Source: Actinomadura oligospora ATCC 43269
Lineage (GTDB): Bacteria > Actinomycetota > Actinomycetes > Streptosporangiales > Streptosporangiaceae
DNA length: 64,000 bases
NCBI RefSeq assembly: GCF_000518265.1
Contig: NZ_KI912410.1
Span: 352,774-416,773, forward strand
Direction of reading: 5' to 3'
Below are positions 34,374-43,338 of the stretch, one piece after another. The notes below the pieces were generated by a model. That model worked only from the letters and a program-made list of their open reading frames with translations, was not told the origin of the DNA and made no database searches. Every line of letters starts with the position of its first letter. Within the stretch, counting starts at the first letter, position 1. Position numbers and translations under genes: made by a program.

Positions 34374-35450
34374 TCAATGGCCGGTTGCGGCCACGGCCTT
34401 CCGGTACATCCCGGTCACGCTCGCCGTGCCCTTGGCCGGGACGGACGCGAGGTACTGGATCAGCACGGTGGTGGTCATGCGGGTCGAGACGGACGACGGC
34501 GGGGCGAGCCCGACAAGGTCGCCCGTAACGGTGAGCTTCCCCTTCTTCGTCGCGGAATACGCCTCGTTCTGCTTGAGGACGTACCAGACCAGCGCCCCGC
34601 CGTCCTGGGTGCGCAGCGCGAAGACCTGGGCGGGAGCGGGCGAGAACCGCGACTCCAGGGTGATGCCGTCCTGCCGGAGGCCCGCCTCGGCCTTCCGCAG
34701 CGCGGTGAACGCCTCGGTGGTCTTCGGGCCGGGGGCCAGCCGGTCCGCCCCGGCGGCCCTCGGGCCGTCGTTGAGCAGGGCGGAGTGGACTTCGGCCATC
34801 CTGTCCGGGGCGATCACGAGCCCGCCGCCGGACACCGCGACGGCCTTCGCGTAGCCGTGGCCGTCCAGGGCGACGCGGGAGAACAGGGTGTCGGTGGGGA
34901 ACGGATCGGCTGCCAGCAGCCAGGGCGCGCCCGCCTTCTCCTGGGTGAACACCATGGCGTGCCGCAGGGCGTCCTTCCCGGACCCGCTGACCGCCTCGGC
35001 CGCGAACCAGTGCGGATACGCGGCCAGGCGCGGAACGGCGACGCGGACGTGCGACAGCTTCAGCACCCCTGTCCTGGCCTTCGTGACGCGGCGCAGCTTC
35101 ACGGCGGCCGTGTCCATGGCGAGCTGGGGGTCGGCCTCCGCCTTCGGCAGGAGCGACGCGTCCAGCGTGTCCCCTGCCTGCCCAACGGTGGTCGCGTAGG
35201 TCGCCACGGTCTCGCGGGCCTGCTCCCGCGTCAGCGAGGGAGCTCCGCTCGCACCGGCGTCCGGACCTCCGCATCCCGCCGCGAGAGGCACTCCGACCAG
35301 CAGCGACACCGCCAGCGCCCCGACGCGTCCACGCGCGACGAAGGCACGGGCGACAACCCCGGCGGCTACGGAGGTTTCGGCCACCTGGCCGGGAGACGAC
35401 GCGGCGTGGCGGCGCCGGGAGGCGACGGGACGGTACTGGCCAGCGAGCAT
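34374..35450 (-). CDS. Lipoprotein of unknown function, related to the one at 36873
   Basis: This 358-aa protein has a hydrophobic segment ending in the lipobox LAAGC near residue 60, preceded by an unusually long basic N-region; no later start codon was found that would shorten it. The mature protein shares with the lipoprotein at 36873 the marks YPHWFAAEAV (YPQWFVASV), LDGHGYAKAV (LDAQGYATAL) and VFALRTQDGGALVWYVL (IFALRAEHGGALVLYSL). The two genes flank prfB. No catalytic motif is visible; a ligand-binding or surface role is a guess. Confidence 0.75.
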   Translation of the reverse strand: MLAGQYRPVASRRRHAASSPGQVAETSVAAGVVARAFVARGRVGALAVSLLVGVPLAAGCGGPDAGASGAPSLTREQARETVATYATTVGQAGDTLDASLLPKAEADPQLAMDTAAVKLRRVTKARTGVLKLSHVRVAVPRLAAYPHWFAAEAVSGSGKDALRHAMVFTQEKAGAPWLLAADPFPTDTLFSRVALDGHGYAKAVAVSGGGLVIAPDRMAEVHSALLNDGPRAAGADRLAPGPKTTEAFTALRKAEAGLRQDGITLESRFSPAPAQVFALRTQDGGALVWYVLKQNEAYSATKKGKLTVTGDLVGLAPPSSVSTRMTTTVLIQYLASVPAKGTASVTGMYRKAVAATGH

Positions 35451-35558
35451 GGCGGCCCCCGAGGGGAGTGGAGAAACCTTCTACCCAACATCATCGCAGA
35501 GTCACGACAACGTCACGCTCCGAATGCGCTATGAGACGGATGCCCGCTTCGTGGGGTG

Positions 35559-35591
35559 AAAAAAGGCCCCGCCCCCTCAGGGGACGGGGCC
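35559..35591 (-). terminator. Rho-independent terminator of prfB
   Basis: On the minus strand a 12-bp stem (35580-35591 with 35565-35576, one G-U pair) with a 3-nt loop is followed by six U residues (A at 35559-35564 on the plus strand). It is a textbook terminator 43 nt past the prfB stop. Confidence 0.93.
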
Positions 35592-35633
35592 GAAAGGCCT
35601 CAGCGCGGCACGCCGGAGGCGGCGGCGCAGGGG

Positions 35634-36755
35634 TCAGGAGGCGGCGGCCTCGGACTCCTGCTGCCGCATCCAGCGGATCTCGGCCTCGATGAACTCGTCG
35701 ATGTCGCCGTCCAGCACAGCCGTCGGGTTGCCGACCTCGACGCCGGTGCGCAGGTCCTTCACGATCTGGTACGGGTGCAGGACGTAGTTGCGGATCTGGG
35801 TGCCCCACGAGCTGGTGCCCTCGCCGCGCAGCGAGGCCATCTTCTCGGCCTCCTCCTGGCGCTTGCGCTCCAGCAGCTTGGCCTGCAGGACGTTCATCGC
35901 GGTCGCCTTGTTCTGCAGCTGCGACCGCTCGTTCTGGCAGGACACCACGATGCCGCTCGGCAGGTGGGTGATCCGGACCGCCGAGTCGGTGGTGTTCACG
36001 CCCTGGCCGCCCGGCCCGGACGACCGGTACACGTCGATGCGCAGGTCGCTCTCGTCGATGTCGACGTGGTCGCTCTGCTCCACGACCGGGACGACGTCCA
36101 GCCCCGCGAACGAGGTCTGGCGACGGCCCTGGTTGTCGAAGGGGGAGATGCGGACGAGCCGGTGCGTGCCGTGCTCGCCGCGCAGGGTGCCGTACGCGTA
36201 GGGGGCCTTCACCACGAAGGTGGTGGACTTGATGCCCGCCTCTTCGGCGAAGGACGTCTCGTAGATCTCGGTCGGGTAGTTGTGGCGCTCGGCCCAGCGC
36301 ATGTACATGCGCTGGAGCTGCTGCGCCCAGTCGGCCGCGTCCACCCCGCCCGCCTGGGCGTTGATGGTGACCAGGGCCTCACGCGCGTCGTACTCGCCGG
36401 ACATCAGGGTGCGGACCTCGAGCTGCTGGATCGCCTTGTGCACGGCGGCGAGCTCGGTGTCGGCCTCGTCCCGGGTGTCGGCGTCGTCCATCTCGCCGGC
36501 CAGCTCGTAGAGGGTCACGACGTCCTCGAGGCGCTGGCGCAGGGCGGTGACCCGGTTGTGCTCGGCCTCGAGGTGGGACAGCTTGCGCGTCACCACCTGG
36601 GCCCGTTCCTGGTCGTTCCAGAGCTCGGGATCGGCCGACTGCTCGCGCAGCCCGGCGATGTCCCGCTCCATGGCGGGGATGTCCAGCACCTGCTCGATGC
36701 CGGACAGTGTCGCGTCGAGCTCCTTGAGCTGATCCTGAGGATCGATGGCAGCCAC
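35634..36755 (-). CDS. prfB: Peptide chain release factor 2
   Basis: This 373-aa protein has the class I release factor layout, with the RF2 stop-codon recognition motif SPF in VRISPFDNQ (about residue 203) and the catalytic GGQ in SSGPGGQGVNTTDS (about residue 250). SPF marks it as reading UAA and UGA. The frame is continuous from GTG 36755, so there is no programmed frameshift of the E. coli type. In many actinobacteria prfB lies close to ftsE/ftsX, as here. It ends in a strong terminator and is divergent from a lipoprotein gene. Confidence 0.97.
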   Translation of the reverse strand: MAAIDPQDQLKELDATLSGIEQVLDIPAMERDIAGLREQSADPELWNDQERAQVVTRKLSHLEAEHNRVTALRQRLEDVVTLYELAGEMDDADTRDEADTELAAVHKAIQQLEVRTLMSGEYDAREALVTINAQAGGVDAADWAQQLQRMYMRWAERHNYPTEIYETSFAEEAGIKSTTFVVKAPYAYGTLRGEHGTHRLVRISPFDNQGRRQTSFAGLDVVPVVEQSDHVDIDESDLRIDVYRSSGPGGQGVNTTDSAVRITHLPSGIVVSCQNERSQLQNKATAMNVLQAKLLERKRQEEAEKMASLRGEGTSSWGTQIRNYVLHPYQIVKDLRTGVEVGNPTAVLDGDIDEFIEAEIRWMRQQESEAAAS

Positions 36756-36872
36756 GTATTAGAGCTTATCGCCGTCCGGCCAGTGCCCGAGCGATCGCCC
36801 AATACCCTAGTGAATGGCACAATCACGATGGGGTCGGCCATGGGGGCCTGAGTGCGGTGGCAAGGGGGCGCG

Positions 36873-37946
36873 GTGCCGAGGAAGTACCGGGGGGCGACGG
36901 CCGTCCCAGCGCTGCTCGCGCTGTCGGTGGCCGTGTCCGCGTGCGGTGGCGGCTCCAAGGCCGGCACGAAGGTGACCCCGGCCCCGCCGCGTCCGACCGC
37001 GACGCCCGTGGCCCTGACGCCGCAGCTGGCGGCCGACCGGTTCCGCTCCTGGACGGTCAACGACGACGTCGCGCGCGCGTCCGGCGACGAGCGGCTCGCC
37101 CTGAGCTGGGTCGTGGACGGTCAGTACTCGCTGACCGCCGCCGAGTTCCGCAAGGCCTCCCACGACGGCGATCCCGTCCCACGCTTCACCTTCGGCAAGC
37201 CGACCTTCTACGTGCCGCGGTTCCAGGAGGTCAAGACGTACCCGCAATGGTTCGTCGCGTCCGTCCCGCGCACCGAGCTGGGCAAGCCCAAGAGCACCCG
37301 GACGGCGCTCATGGCGTTCATCCTGCGCTCGCCGGGCGACCGGTGGAAGCTGAGCGTCGAGACCGATCTCGACCCGAAGGCCAAGCAGCCCAAGGTCGTC
37401 CTGGACGCGCAGGGCTACGCGACCGCGCTGGCGACCGGTGACACCTCGGTGCTGATCCGGCCGCGTGACCTGCCGGGCATCCAGGCGACGATCGCCGCCG
37501 AGGGGCCGTCCAGCGTGGCGTCCAAGGTGATGGCGTCCGGGCCGGTCACGACGGGGATGAACGCCGACATCCAGGCGGCCCGCAAGAAGGCCCGCCACCA
37601 GGGGCTCGGGTTCTCCAGCGTGGTCGTCGCCACGCCCTACCCGATCTTCGCCCTGCGCGCCGAGCATGGCGGCGCGCTGGTGCTGTACTCCCTGTTCCGC
37701 AACAACGATCTCTATGTGAAGGGGAAGGACCGGCCGAAGCGCAAGCCGCCGATCCCCCCGGAGACCGCCCATCTGCTGGACGGCACCGTGCCCGGTTATG
37801 AGATCGATTACACCGAGACGCTCCAGCTGGCCGCGTCCGATCCGGCGAATCCCGGGAAGGGCGACGCCAATCCGCCGAAGGCCGATGTCATCGGCTTCTT
37901 CGGGACGATCAGCAAGGCCGACGCGCCCCTCCCGAAGGCCAACTGA
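36873..37946 (+). CDS. Lipoprotein of unknown function, related to the one at 34374
   Basis: This 357-aa protein has a clean lipoprotein signal peptide (lipobox SVSAC, Cys about residue 26) and a Thr/Pro-rich linker. The mature domain then shows similarity to the lipoprotein at 34374 in three blocks (YPQWFVASV, LDAQGYATAL and IFALRAEHGGALVLYSL). GTG 36873 was chosen because AAGGGGG lies just upstream; GTG 36852 is possible. It is divergent from prfB. Function unknown. Confidence 0.75.
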   Translation: MPRKYRGATAVPALLALSVAVSACGGGSKAGTKVTPAPPRPTATPVALTPQLAADRFRSWTVNDDVARASGDERLALSWVVDGQYSLTAAEFRKASHDGDPVPRFTFGKPTFYVPRFQEVKTYPQWFVASVPRTELGKPKSTRTALMAFILRSPGDRWKLSVETDLDPKAKQPKVVLDAQGYATALATGDTSVLIRPRDLPGIQATIAAEGPSSVASKVMASGPVTTGMNADIQAARKKARHQGLGFSSVVVATPYPIFALRAEHGGALVLYSLFRNNDLYVKGKDRPKRKPPIPPETAHLLDGTVPGYEIDYTETLQLAASDPANPGKGDANPPKADVIGFFGTISKADAPLPKAN

Positions 37947-38004
37947 GAGGCGGGGCCGCCGGGCCCTTCCAGCCGCGGAAGCCGGTCGGCCCGTACAGGC
38001 CCGG

Positions 38005-38190
38005 TCAGCCGTAGAGGCGCTGGAGCAGCAGTGCGACGAACAGCAGCGCCACGAGCCCGGCGAGGACGAGGGCGGGCGGGACGGACGGGCCGTGCCGGTG
38101 CACCTCGGCGCGGGCGGCCCGGCAGGTCGGGCACCGGCCCTCGACGACCGGCCCCGAGCAGTTCGCGCAGACCAGATGTTCGCAGCTCAT
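38005..38190 (-). CDS. Tail-anchored zinc-ribbon protein
   Basis: This 61-aa protein begins with two CxxC knuckles (C8/C11 and C20/C23 in CANCSGPVVEGRCPTC), followed by a short linker and a C-terminal membrane helix (VPPALVLAGLVALLFVALLL). It is likely a small membrane-tethered zinc-binding protein facing the cytoplasm. ATG 38190 was chosen because the longer frame upstream has no family signal and GAGGGG precedes this ATG. It lies between a lipoprotein gene and the ftsE promoter region. Function is unknown. Confidence 0.7.
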   Translation of the reverse strand: MSCEHLVCANCSGPVVEGRCPTCRAARAEVHRHGPSVPPALVLAGLVALLFVALLLQRLYG

Positions 38191-38564
38191 CCGGCTGCCC
38201 CTCTCGATCGGGAACTTTCTGTCACTGAGAACTTTAGGCGCGATTCCCCGGCATTCGTCGCGTCCCGGCTGTAAAGTCCTGGTGCCTGCCGGGGGTCCGC
38301 ATGGTCGAGCCGGCCCGGTCCCGCCTCTACACTGCACGGGGCCACGCGGCCCGTCGAGCCGGTCCGGTTCGCGCGGGGCGTGCGGCCGGACTCGTCCCAG
38401 GTGGGACGGGGTCTGAGGGCGTCCGGTTACCGGTTCCTCGGACTCAGCCCCTAAGGTCGAGTGTTCCGAGCCCGATGTAAGTCCGAGGGCTACGCTGAGT
38501 GGTCCGTCCCCTGGGACCGCGCGGGTCCTTCGCAAGAATGGTGCTGAACCGCCGTGATGCAGCC
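38191..38564. other. Intergenic region upstream of ftsE
   Basis: These 374 nt lie between the divergent zinc-ribbon and ftsE genes and should hold both promoters. No conserved motif or riboswitch was recognised. Frames open across it on both strands look like GC-rich shadows. Confidence 0.45.
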
Positions 38565-39254
38565 GTGATTCACTTCGACAACGTCACCAAGGGCTACAAG
38601 AACCAGAACCGGCCCGCCCTCCAGCACGTGAACGTCGCCATCGAGAAGGGCGAGTTCCTGTTCCTGGTCGGTCCCTCCGGTTCCGGCAAGTCGACCTTCC
38701 TCCGGTTGATCCTCAAGGAGGAGCGGCCGTCCCAGGGTCACGTCCACGTGGCCGGGAAGGACCTGAACAAGCTGAGCAACTGGAAGGTCCCGCACCTGCG
38801 CCGCCGCATCGGCTGCGTGTTCCAGGACTTCCGGCTCCTGCCCAACAAGAACGTGTTCGAGAACGTCGCGTTCGCCCTCGAGGTCATCGGCAAGCCCCGC
38901 CGGTTCATCAACAAGGTCGTCCCCGAGGTCATCGACCTCGTCGGCCTGGAGGGCAAGGCCCACCGCATGCCGGACGAGCTGTCCGGCGGTGAGCAGCAGC
39001 GTGTCGCGATCGCCCGCGCGTTCGTGAACCGGCCGATGATCCTGCTGGCGGACGAGCCGACCGGCAACATCGACCCCGCCACGTCCATCGGCATCATGAA
39101 GGTGCTCGACCGGATCAACCGGACGGGCACCACCGTCGTCATGGCGACGCACGACGCCGCCATCGTCGACGCCTTCCGCAAGCGCGTCGTCGAACTCGAG
39201 GACGGCCGCGTCGTCCGCGACCAGTCGCGCGGCGTCTACGGTCAGGCGTACTAG
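38565..39254 (+). CDS. ftsE: Cell division ATP-binding protein FtsE
   Basis: This 229-aa ABC ATPase has Walker A GPSGSGKS (about residues 37-44), the Q-loop in VFQDFRLL, signature LSGGEQQR, Walker B ILLADEPT and the H-loop ATHD. With FtsX it forms a type VII ABC complex that activates peptidoglycan hydrolases outside the membrane. GTG 38565 gives the usual FtsE start (IHFDNVTKGY); ATG 38538 in frame is an alternative. It is followed by ftsX after 156 nt, then smpB, the common actinobacterial order. Confidence 0.95.
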   Translation: MIHFDNVTKGYKNQNRPALQHVNVAIEKGEFLFLVGPSGSGKSTFLRLILKEERPSQGHVHVAGKDLNKLSNWKVPHLRRRIGCVFQDFRLLPNKNVFENVAFALEVIGKPRRFINKVVPEVIDLVGLEGKAHRMPDELSGGEQQRVAIARAFVNRPMILLADEPTGNIDPATSIGIMKVLDRINRTGTTVVMATHDAAIVDAFRKRVVELEDGRVVRDQSRGVYGQAY

Positions 39255-39410
39255 GCGCCCCACGGCCACCGAACCCGACGCCGGGACGGCGCGGATCCGG
39301 GGTGAACTCCCCGGGGCCCGTCGCCCGCGCGGCCCAGCGGTCGCAGAGCGATAGCCTGCACCGGCACTCGAAGCTCCCACCGGGGCACAGGCGATCAAGG
39401 ACAGCGAGGC

Positions 39411-40316
39411 ATGCGCGCACAGTTCGTTCTCCAGGAGATCTGGATCGGTCTCCGCCGGAACCTGACGATGACGATCTCCCTCGTCATCACCGTCGCCATC
39501 GCCATGGCGCTCTTCGGCACCGGTCTGCTGCTGCACAACCAGGCCAACTCCTCGAAGAACTACTGGTACGACAAGATCGAGGTCTCGATCTTCCTGTGCG
39601 CCAAGACCTCCTCCAACCCGCAGTGCGCGGGCAAGGACGCGCAGCAGGGCGAGAAGGACGCGCTGAAGGCCAAGCTCCAGGGGCTTCCGCAGGTCTCCAA
39701 GGTCGAGTACGAGAGCAAGGAGGACGCGTACGCGCGGTTCAAGGACCGCTTCGCGTCCACCCCCGGCTTCGTCCAGAGCACCAAGCCCGGCGACATCCCG
39801 GACTCCTTCCGCGTCCGGCTGAAGGACCCCAAGCAGTACAAGGCCGTCTCGCAGTCCGTCCTCGGCCAGGCCGGCGTGGACCAGGTGATCAACGAGCAGG
39901 AGATCCTGAAGAAGTTCTTCCGGATCCTCGGCGGCCTGCAGAGCGCCGCGCTGATCATCGCGGGCATCCAGGTGATCGCGGCGGTGCTGCTGGTCGGCAA
40001 CACGGTCCGGCTGTCGGCGTTCAACCGGCGCCGTGAGACCGGGATCATGCGGCTGGTCGGCGCGTCCAACACCTATATCCAGCTGCCGTTCATCCTGGAG
40101 GGCGCGATCGCCGGCCTGATCGGCGGCATCCTCGCCGCGGTGCTGCTGGTGTTCTCCAAGATGCTGCTGGTCGACCGGCTCGCGAGCAACATCCAGATGG
40201 CGTCCAAACTGGGCTGGGGCTCGGTGTCGCTGGTCATCATCGTGGCGATCTGTTTCGGCGTGCTGCTCTGCGCGGTGGCGTCCTTCCTCACCCTGCGCCG
40301 ATACCTGCGCATCTGA
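39411..40316 (+). CDS. ftsX: Cell division protein FtsX
   Basis: This 301-aa membrane protein has an N-terminal cytoplasmic stub with FVLQEIWIGLRRNLTMTIS, a first helix, an extracellular domain of about 120 residues with two Cys (FLCAKTSSNPQC) that could form a disulphide, then three helices of the FtsX permease domain with the NRRRETGIMRLVGASN loop. It couples FtsE ATP hydrolysis to activation of a NlpC/P60-type hydrolase (RipC in mycobacteria). A partner in this window, for example the NlpC/P60 protein at 20563, is speculative. Confidence 0.95.
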   Translation: MRAQFVLQEIWIGLRRNLTMTISLVITVAIAMALFGTGLLLHNQANSSKNYWYDKIEVSIFLCAKTSSNPQCAGKDAQQGEKDALKAKLQGLPQVSKVEYESKEDAYARFKDRFASTPGFVQSTKPGDIPDSFRVRLKDPKQYKAVSQSVLGQAGVDQVINEQEILKKFFRILGGLQSAALIIAGIQVIAAVLLVGNTVRLSAFNRRRETGIMRLVGASNTYIQLPFILEGAIAGLIGGILAAVLLVFSKMLLVDRLASNIQMASKLGWGSVSLVIIVAICFGVLLCAVASFLTLRRYLRI

Positions 40317-40469
40317 TCACCCGCCTACACTGGGCCGAGGTCCGGCGTGCCGATGCCGCCCCGTCCACCTCCGGACGCGGGCGGCTCCGCGTTGGGCCGA
40401 CGTTCCCGTTCCGGCGCCCCCGACCGGCGCCGGGCCGGGGTGACCCGACCAGAACCGAGGCTGATTCCC

Positions 40470-40943
40470 GTGCCACGTGAGCAGGGGCGAAAGATGATCG
40501 CCCAGAACAAGCGCGCCCGGTACGACTACGAGATCGTCGACACCTGGGAGGCCGGCCTGGTGCTCATGGGCACCGAGGTCAAGGCCCTGCGCGCCGGACG
40601 GGCCTCGCTGGCCGACGGCTACGCGCACGTCATGGACCACGAGGTCTGGCTGGAGAACGTCCACATCCCGGAGTACACCGAGGGCACCTGGACCAACCAC
40701 GCCCCGAGGCGCCGGCGCAAGCTGCTGCTGAACCGCCGGGAGATCGCGAAGATCGAGCAGAAGACCGACGAGCCCGGCTGGACGCTGGTCCCGCTGGCGC
40801 TCTACTTCAAGGACGGCCGAGCGAAAATCGAGATCGGGCTGGGCCGTGGTAAGAAGGCGTACGACAAGCGCCAGGCGATCGCCAAGCGCGAGGCCGACCG
40901 CGAGATGCAGAAGGCGGCCGCGGCCCGGCTCAGGAGACGGTGA
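40470..40943 (+). CDS. smpB: SsrA-binding protein SmpB
   Basis: This 157-aa protein has the SmpB core (IAQNKRARYDYEIVDTWEAG, VLMGTEVKALRAGRASLADGY) and the basic C-terminal tail KKAYDKRQAIAKREADREM. It binds tmRNA and guides it into stalled ribosomes. GTG 40470 (MPREQGRK) was chosen to give normal length; the frame is open upstream but not conserved. The tmRNA gene lies 2.4 kb downstream, after a PBP-like gene. Confidence 0.96.
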   Translation: MPREQGRKMIAQNKRARYDYEIVDTWEAGLVLMGTEVKALRAGRASLADGYAHVMDHEVWLENVHIPEYTEGTWTNHAPRRRRKLLLNRREIAKIEQKTDEPGWTLVPLALYFKDGRAKIEIGLGRGKKAYDKRQAIAKREADREMQKAAAARLRRR

Positions 40944-40952
40944 AGGGTGTCG

Positions 40953-43001
40953 ATGAACCTCCGAGGCCGCAGCACGGCGCGCCGGACGATCTCGGCGGGG
41001 GCCGCCGTTCTCCTCGTCGGCGGCTCGGCGTCGGCGTGCTTCGCCGAGCAGTCGGCGATGCCCGCCGTCCGGGACTTCCTGGTCGCCTGGGAGGTCGGCA
41101 ACTACCCGGCCGCCGCGGGGCACACCATGGGCGCGGACAAGGCGGAGGTGGCCGCGGCCCTCGGAGGGGTCCGCAGCCAGCTCGACGCCGCCGCGCTGAA
41201 GCTCGGCATGCTGAAGGTCGTCAAGAGCGGCGACACCGCCACCGCGCAGTTCTCCGTCAAGATCGACCTGGGTGAGAACGGCGAGCCCTGGACCTACAAC
41301 AGCTCGATGAACCTGCAGCGCGCGGGGTCCGGCTGGAAGATCAAGTGGGAGCCGTCGATCATCCACCCGAGCCTCAAGCAGGGCCAGCGGCTCGCGGTGG
41401 TCACCCAGGTCCCGCCGCGCTCCCCGATCCAGGACCAGAACTCCAAGACGGTGCTGAAGGCCGTCCCCGCCGACCTCGTCGGGGTCGTCCCCGGGCACCT
41501 GAAGGACCCGAAGGCCACCATCGACCGGATGGTGAAGACCACCAAGATCGAGGGCGGACGGCGGCTGGACGGCGAGCGGCTGCTCGGCCGCGTCCGGTCC
41601 GCGCCCCCGCAGAAGTTCCTCCCCCTGCTGACCCTGCAGCGCTCCAGCGGCGACAAGCTGATCGAGCGCCTCAGGCAGGTGGACGGCCTCCAGTTCAAGA
41701 TCGTCAACGCCCCGATCCAGCCGCAGTTCGCGCCCGAGGTCGTCGGCGAGCTCGGCGCGGCCACCGCCGACCGGCTGCAGCAGGTCGGCGCCCCCTACCA
41801 GCCGGGCGACACGATCGGCGTGAGCGGCCTCCAGCTGCTGCTCCAGCGCCGTCTGGCGGGCACCCCCTCGATCGAGGTCGTCGCCCAGGACCCCGAGGGC
41901 AACGACGTCACGCCGCTGCGCTCGTGGAGCGGCCACGACCCGGCCCCCGTCGTCACCACCCTCGACCGCAGGATCCAGCCCCGCGCCGACCAGGCCCTGT
42001 CGCAGGTGAAGTACCCGGCGTCCCTGGTCGCGGTGCGGCCCGGCACCGGTGACGTGCTGGCCGTGTCCAACCACCGCACCGGCGGCCGTGACGAGGCCAT
42101 GGAGGGCCACTACCCGCCGGGCATGGCGTACTCCTTCGTCACGGCGGACGCGCTACTCCAGAACGGCGTCCCGAAGACCACGCAGACCGAGTGCCCGGCC
42201 ACGACGAACGTGGGCGGGCAGACGGTGTCCAACCCGTCCGGGAAGGCGGCCCGCACCAGCACGTTCGAGCGCGCCCTCTCGCTGAACTGCGCCACGTCCC
42301 TGGCGCAGCTCGCCACCAAGCTCCCGCCGCAGGCGCTGGTCCAGTCGGCGGCCAGGTTCGGCCTCGGCAAGGAGTGGGGCGGCCTCTTCCCGTCCTACGC
42401 CGGGACGGTCCCGACCCCCGCCAACGACGGCCAGAAGGCGCTGATCGCCACCGGGCAGGGCGGCGTCACCACCTCGCCGCTGGCGATGGCCGCCGCCGCC
42501 GCGGCCGTGTCGTCCGGCGTGTGGCGCCCGCCCTTCATCACCAAGGACCCGGTGGACACCCCGTCCGCGCAGGTGAACGTGATCAACCCGATCGCGGTCG
42601 GCGACCTGAAGCGGATGGTGCGCCGCTCCGTCCAGAGCGGCGCGGCGAAGGACGCCAACGTGGGCAGCGGAGGCCAGGTCTCCGGCGTGAGCGCGGTGGT
42701 GAACTACCAGGAGGGCGGCAAGGCCAAGACCGTCTCCTGGTTCGTCGGGTTCCGCGACGACATCGCGTTCGCGATCGCGGTCGAGGGCAGGGCGAACGCG
42801 GCGAAGATCGCCTCGTCCTTCCTGAACGGCACCACGGTGAGCCCGCCGTCCACCACCAAGCCGCCCCAGGGGACGACTCCCGGCACCGGCGGCCAGGGCC
42901 AGCGTCCGGGGACGAACCAGGGCACCGGCGGCCAGACACCGGGCCGCCAGTCGCCCACCACGGGCACGAACCCGTCGATGTCCCCCACCCGCAACCCCTG
43001 A
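40953..43001 (+). CDS. PBP-like protein with all transpeptidase motifs lost
   Basis: This 682-aa exported protein has an N-terminal hydrophobic signal ending at ASAC (possible lipoprotein), an NTF2-like MecA_N domain (about residues 35-140), a PBP dimerisation region and a transpeptidase-fold domain. The catalytic motifs are absent. PPG-MAYS replaces SxxK (Met391, Ser394), Asn445-Cys-Ala447 replaces SxN, and Val579-Ser-Ala581 replaces KTG, while flanking landmarks (YPPG, WFVGF) are kept. It should neither bind penicillin covalently nor cross-link, and may be a structural or regulatory pseudo-enzyme. The tail is Thr/Pro/Gly-rich. ATG 40953 has GAAGGG upstream. Confidence 0.88.
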   Translation: MNLRGRSTARRTISAGAAVLLVGGSASACFAEQSAMPAVRDFLVAWEVGNYPAAAGHTMGADKAEVAAALGGVRSQLDAAALKLGMLKVVKSGDTATAQFSVKIDLGENGEPWTYNSSMNLQRAGSGWKIKWEPSIIHPSLKQGQRLAVVTQVPPRSPIQDQNSKTVLKAVPADLVGVVPGHLKDPKATIDRMVKTTKIEGGRRLDGERLLGRVRSAPPQKFLPLLTLQRSSGDKLIERLRQVDGLQFKIVNAPIQPQFAPEVVGELGAATADRLQQVGAPYQPGDTIGVSGLQLLLQRRLAGTPSIEVVAQDPEGNDVTPLRSWSGHDPAPVVTTLDRRIQPRADQALSQVKYPASLVAVRPGTGDVLAVSNHRTGGRDEAMEGHYPPGMAYSFVTADALLQNGVPKTTQTECPATTNVGGQTVSNPSGKAARTSTFERALSLNCATSLAQLATKLPPQALVQSAARFGLGKEWGGLFPSYAGTVPTPANDGQKALIATGQGGVTTSPLAMAAAAAAVSSGVWRPPFITKDPVDTPSAQVNVINPIAVGDLKRMVRRSVQSGAAKDANVGSGGQVSGVSAVVNYQEGGKAKTVSWFVGFRDDIAFAIAVEGRANAAKIASSFLNGTTVSPPSTTKPPQGTTPGTGGQGQRPGTNQGTGGQTPGRQSPTTGTNPSMSPTRNP

Positions 43002-43139
43002 CATGTCCGGTGAGACTTCCGTCACCTTTTGGCGATCTCTTGACCCGATGGAAGCAACCATCCGGGCCGTCCGGCACGTCTTCACAGGTGACTGAGACAC
43101 CGCTCGGGGGGTTGCGGACTCAGTCGCCGTGATGAGACC

Positions 43140-43164
43140 AGAGCCTCGTCTCGGGGGAGGCTCT
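43140..43164 (+). terminator. Weak hairpin after the PBP-like gene
   Basis: An 8-bp stem (agagcctc at 43140-43147 with 43157-43164) has a 9-nt loop and no U-tract. Confidence 0.4.
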
Positions 43165-43195
43165 GCCGTCCGGACCGGCCCGACCCTGCCGGTCG

Positions 43196-43240
43196 GCCCC
43201 GGTGGGCGCGACACGTTCGCGGCCCACCGGGGCGTCACTT
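43196..43240 (+). terminator. Strong terminator between PBP-like gene and ssrA
   Basis: A 12-bp stem (gccccggtgggc at 43196-43207 with 43222-43233) has a 14-nt loop that can pair further, then gtcactttt. It separates the PBP-like transcript from the tmRNA gene. Confidence 0.82.
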
Positions 43241-43263
43241 TTCCCAGGCCCCGGGGAATCTCG

Positions 43264-43293
43264 TTGGCATCCGCGACGTTGACCTACTAGTGT
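43264..43293 (+). promoter_or_regulatory. ssrA: Possible ssrA promoter
   Basis: TTGGCA (43264-43269) and TAGTGT (43288-43293) are 18 nt apart, about 45 nt upstream of the mature tmRNA 5' end. TTGACC at 43279 is an alternative -35 element. The assignment is tentative. Confidence 0.35.
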
Positions 43294-43338
43294 CTGGTGG
43301 TGGACGCCCAGGCGTCCGACTTCTTGACAAGTCAACAT

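Noticed and set aside
35634..36755. Programmed frameshift in prfB
   Set aside because: The frame is continuous with no early in-frame UGA, so no autoregulatory frameshift is needed.
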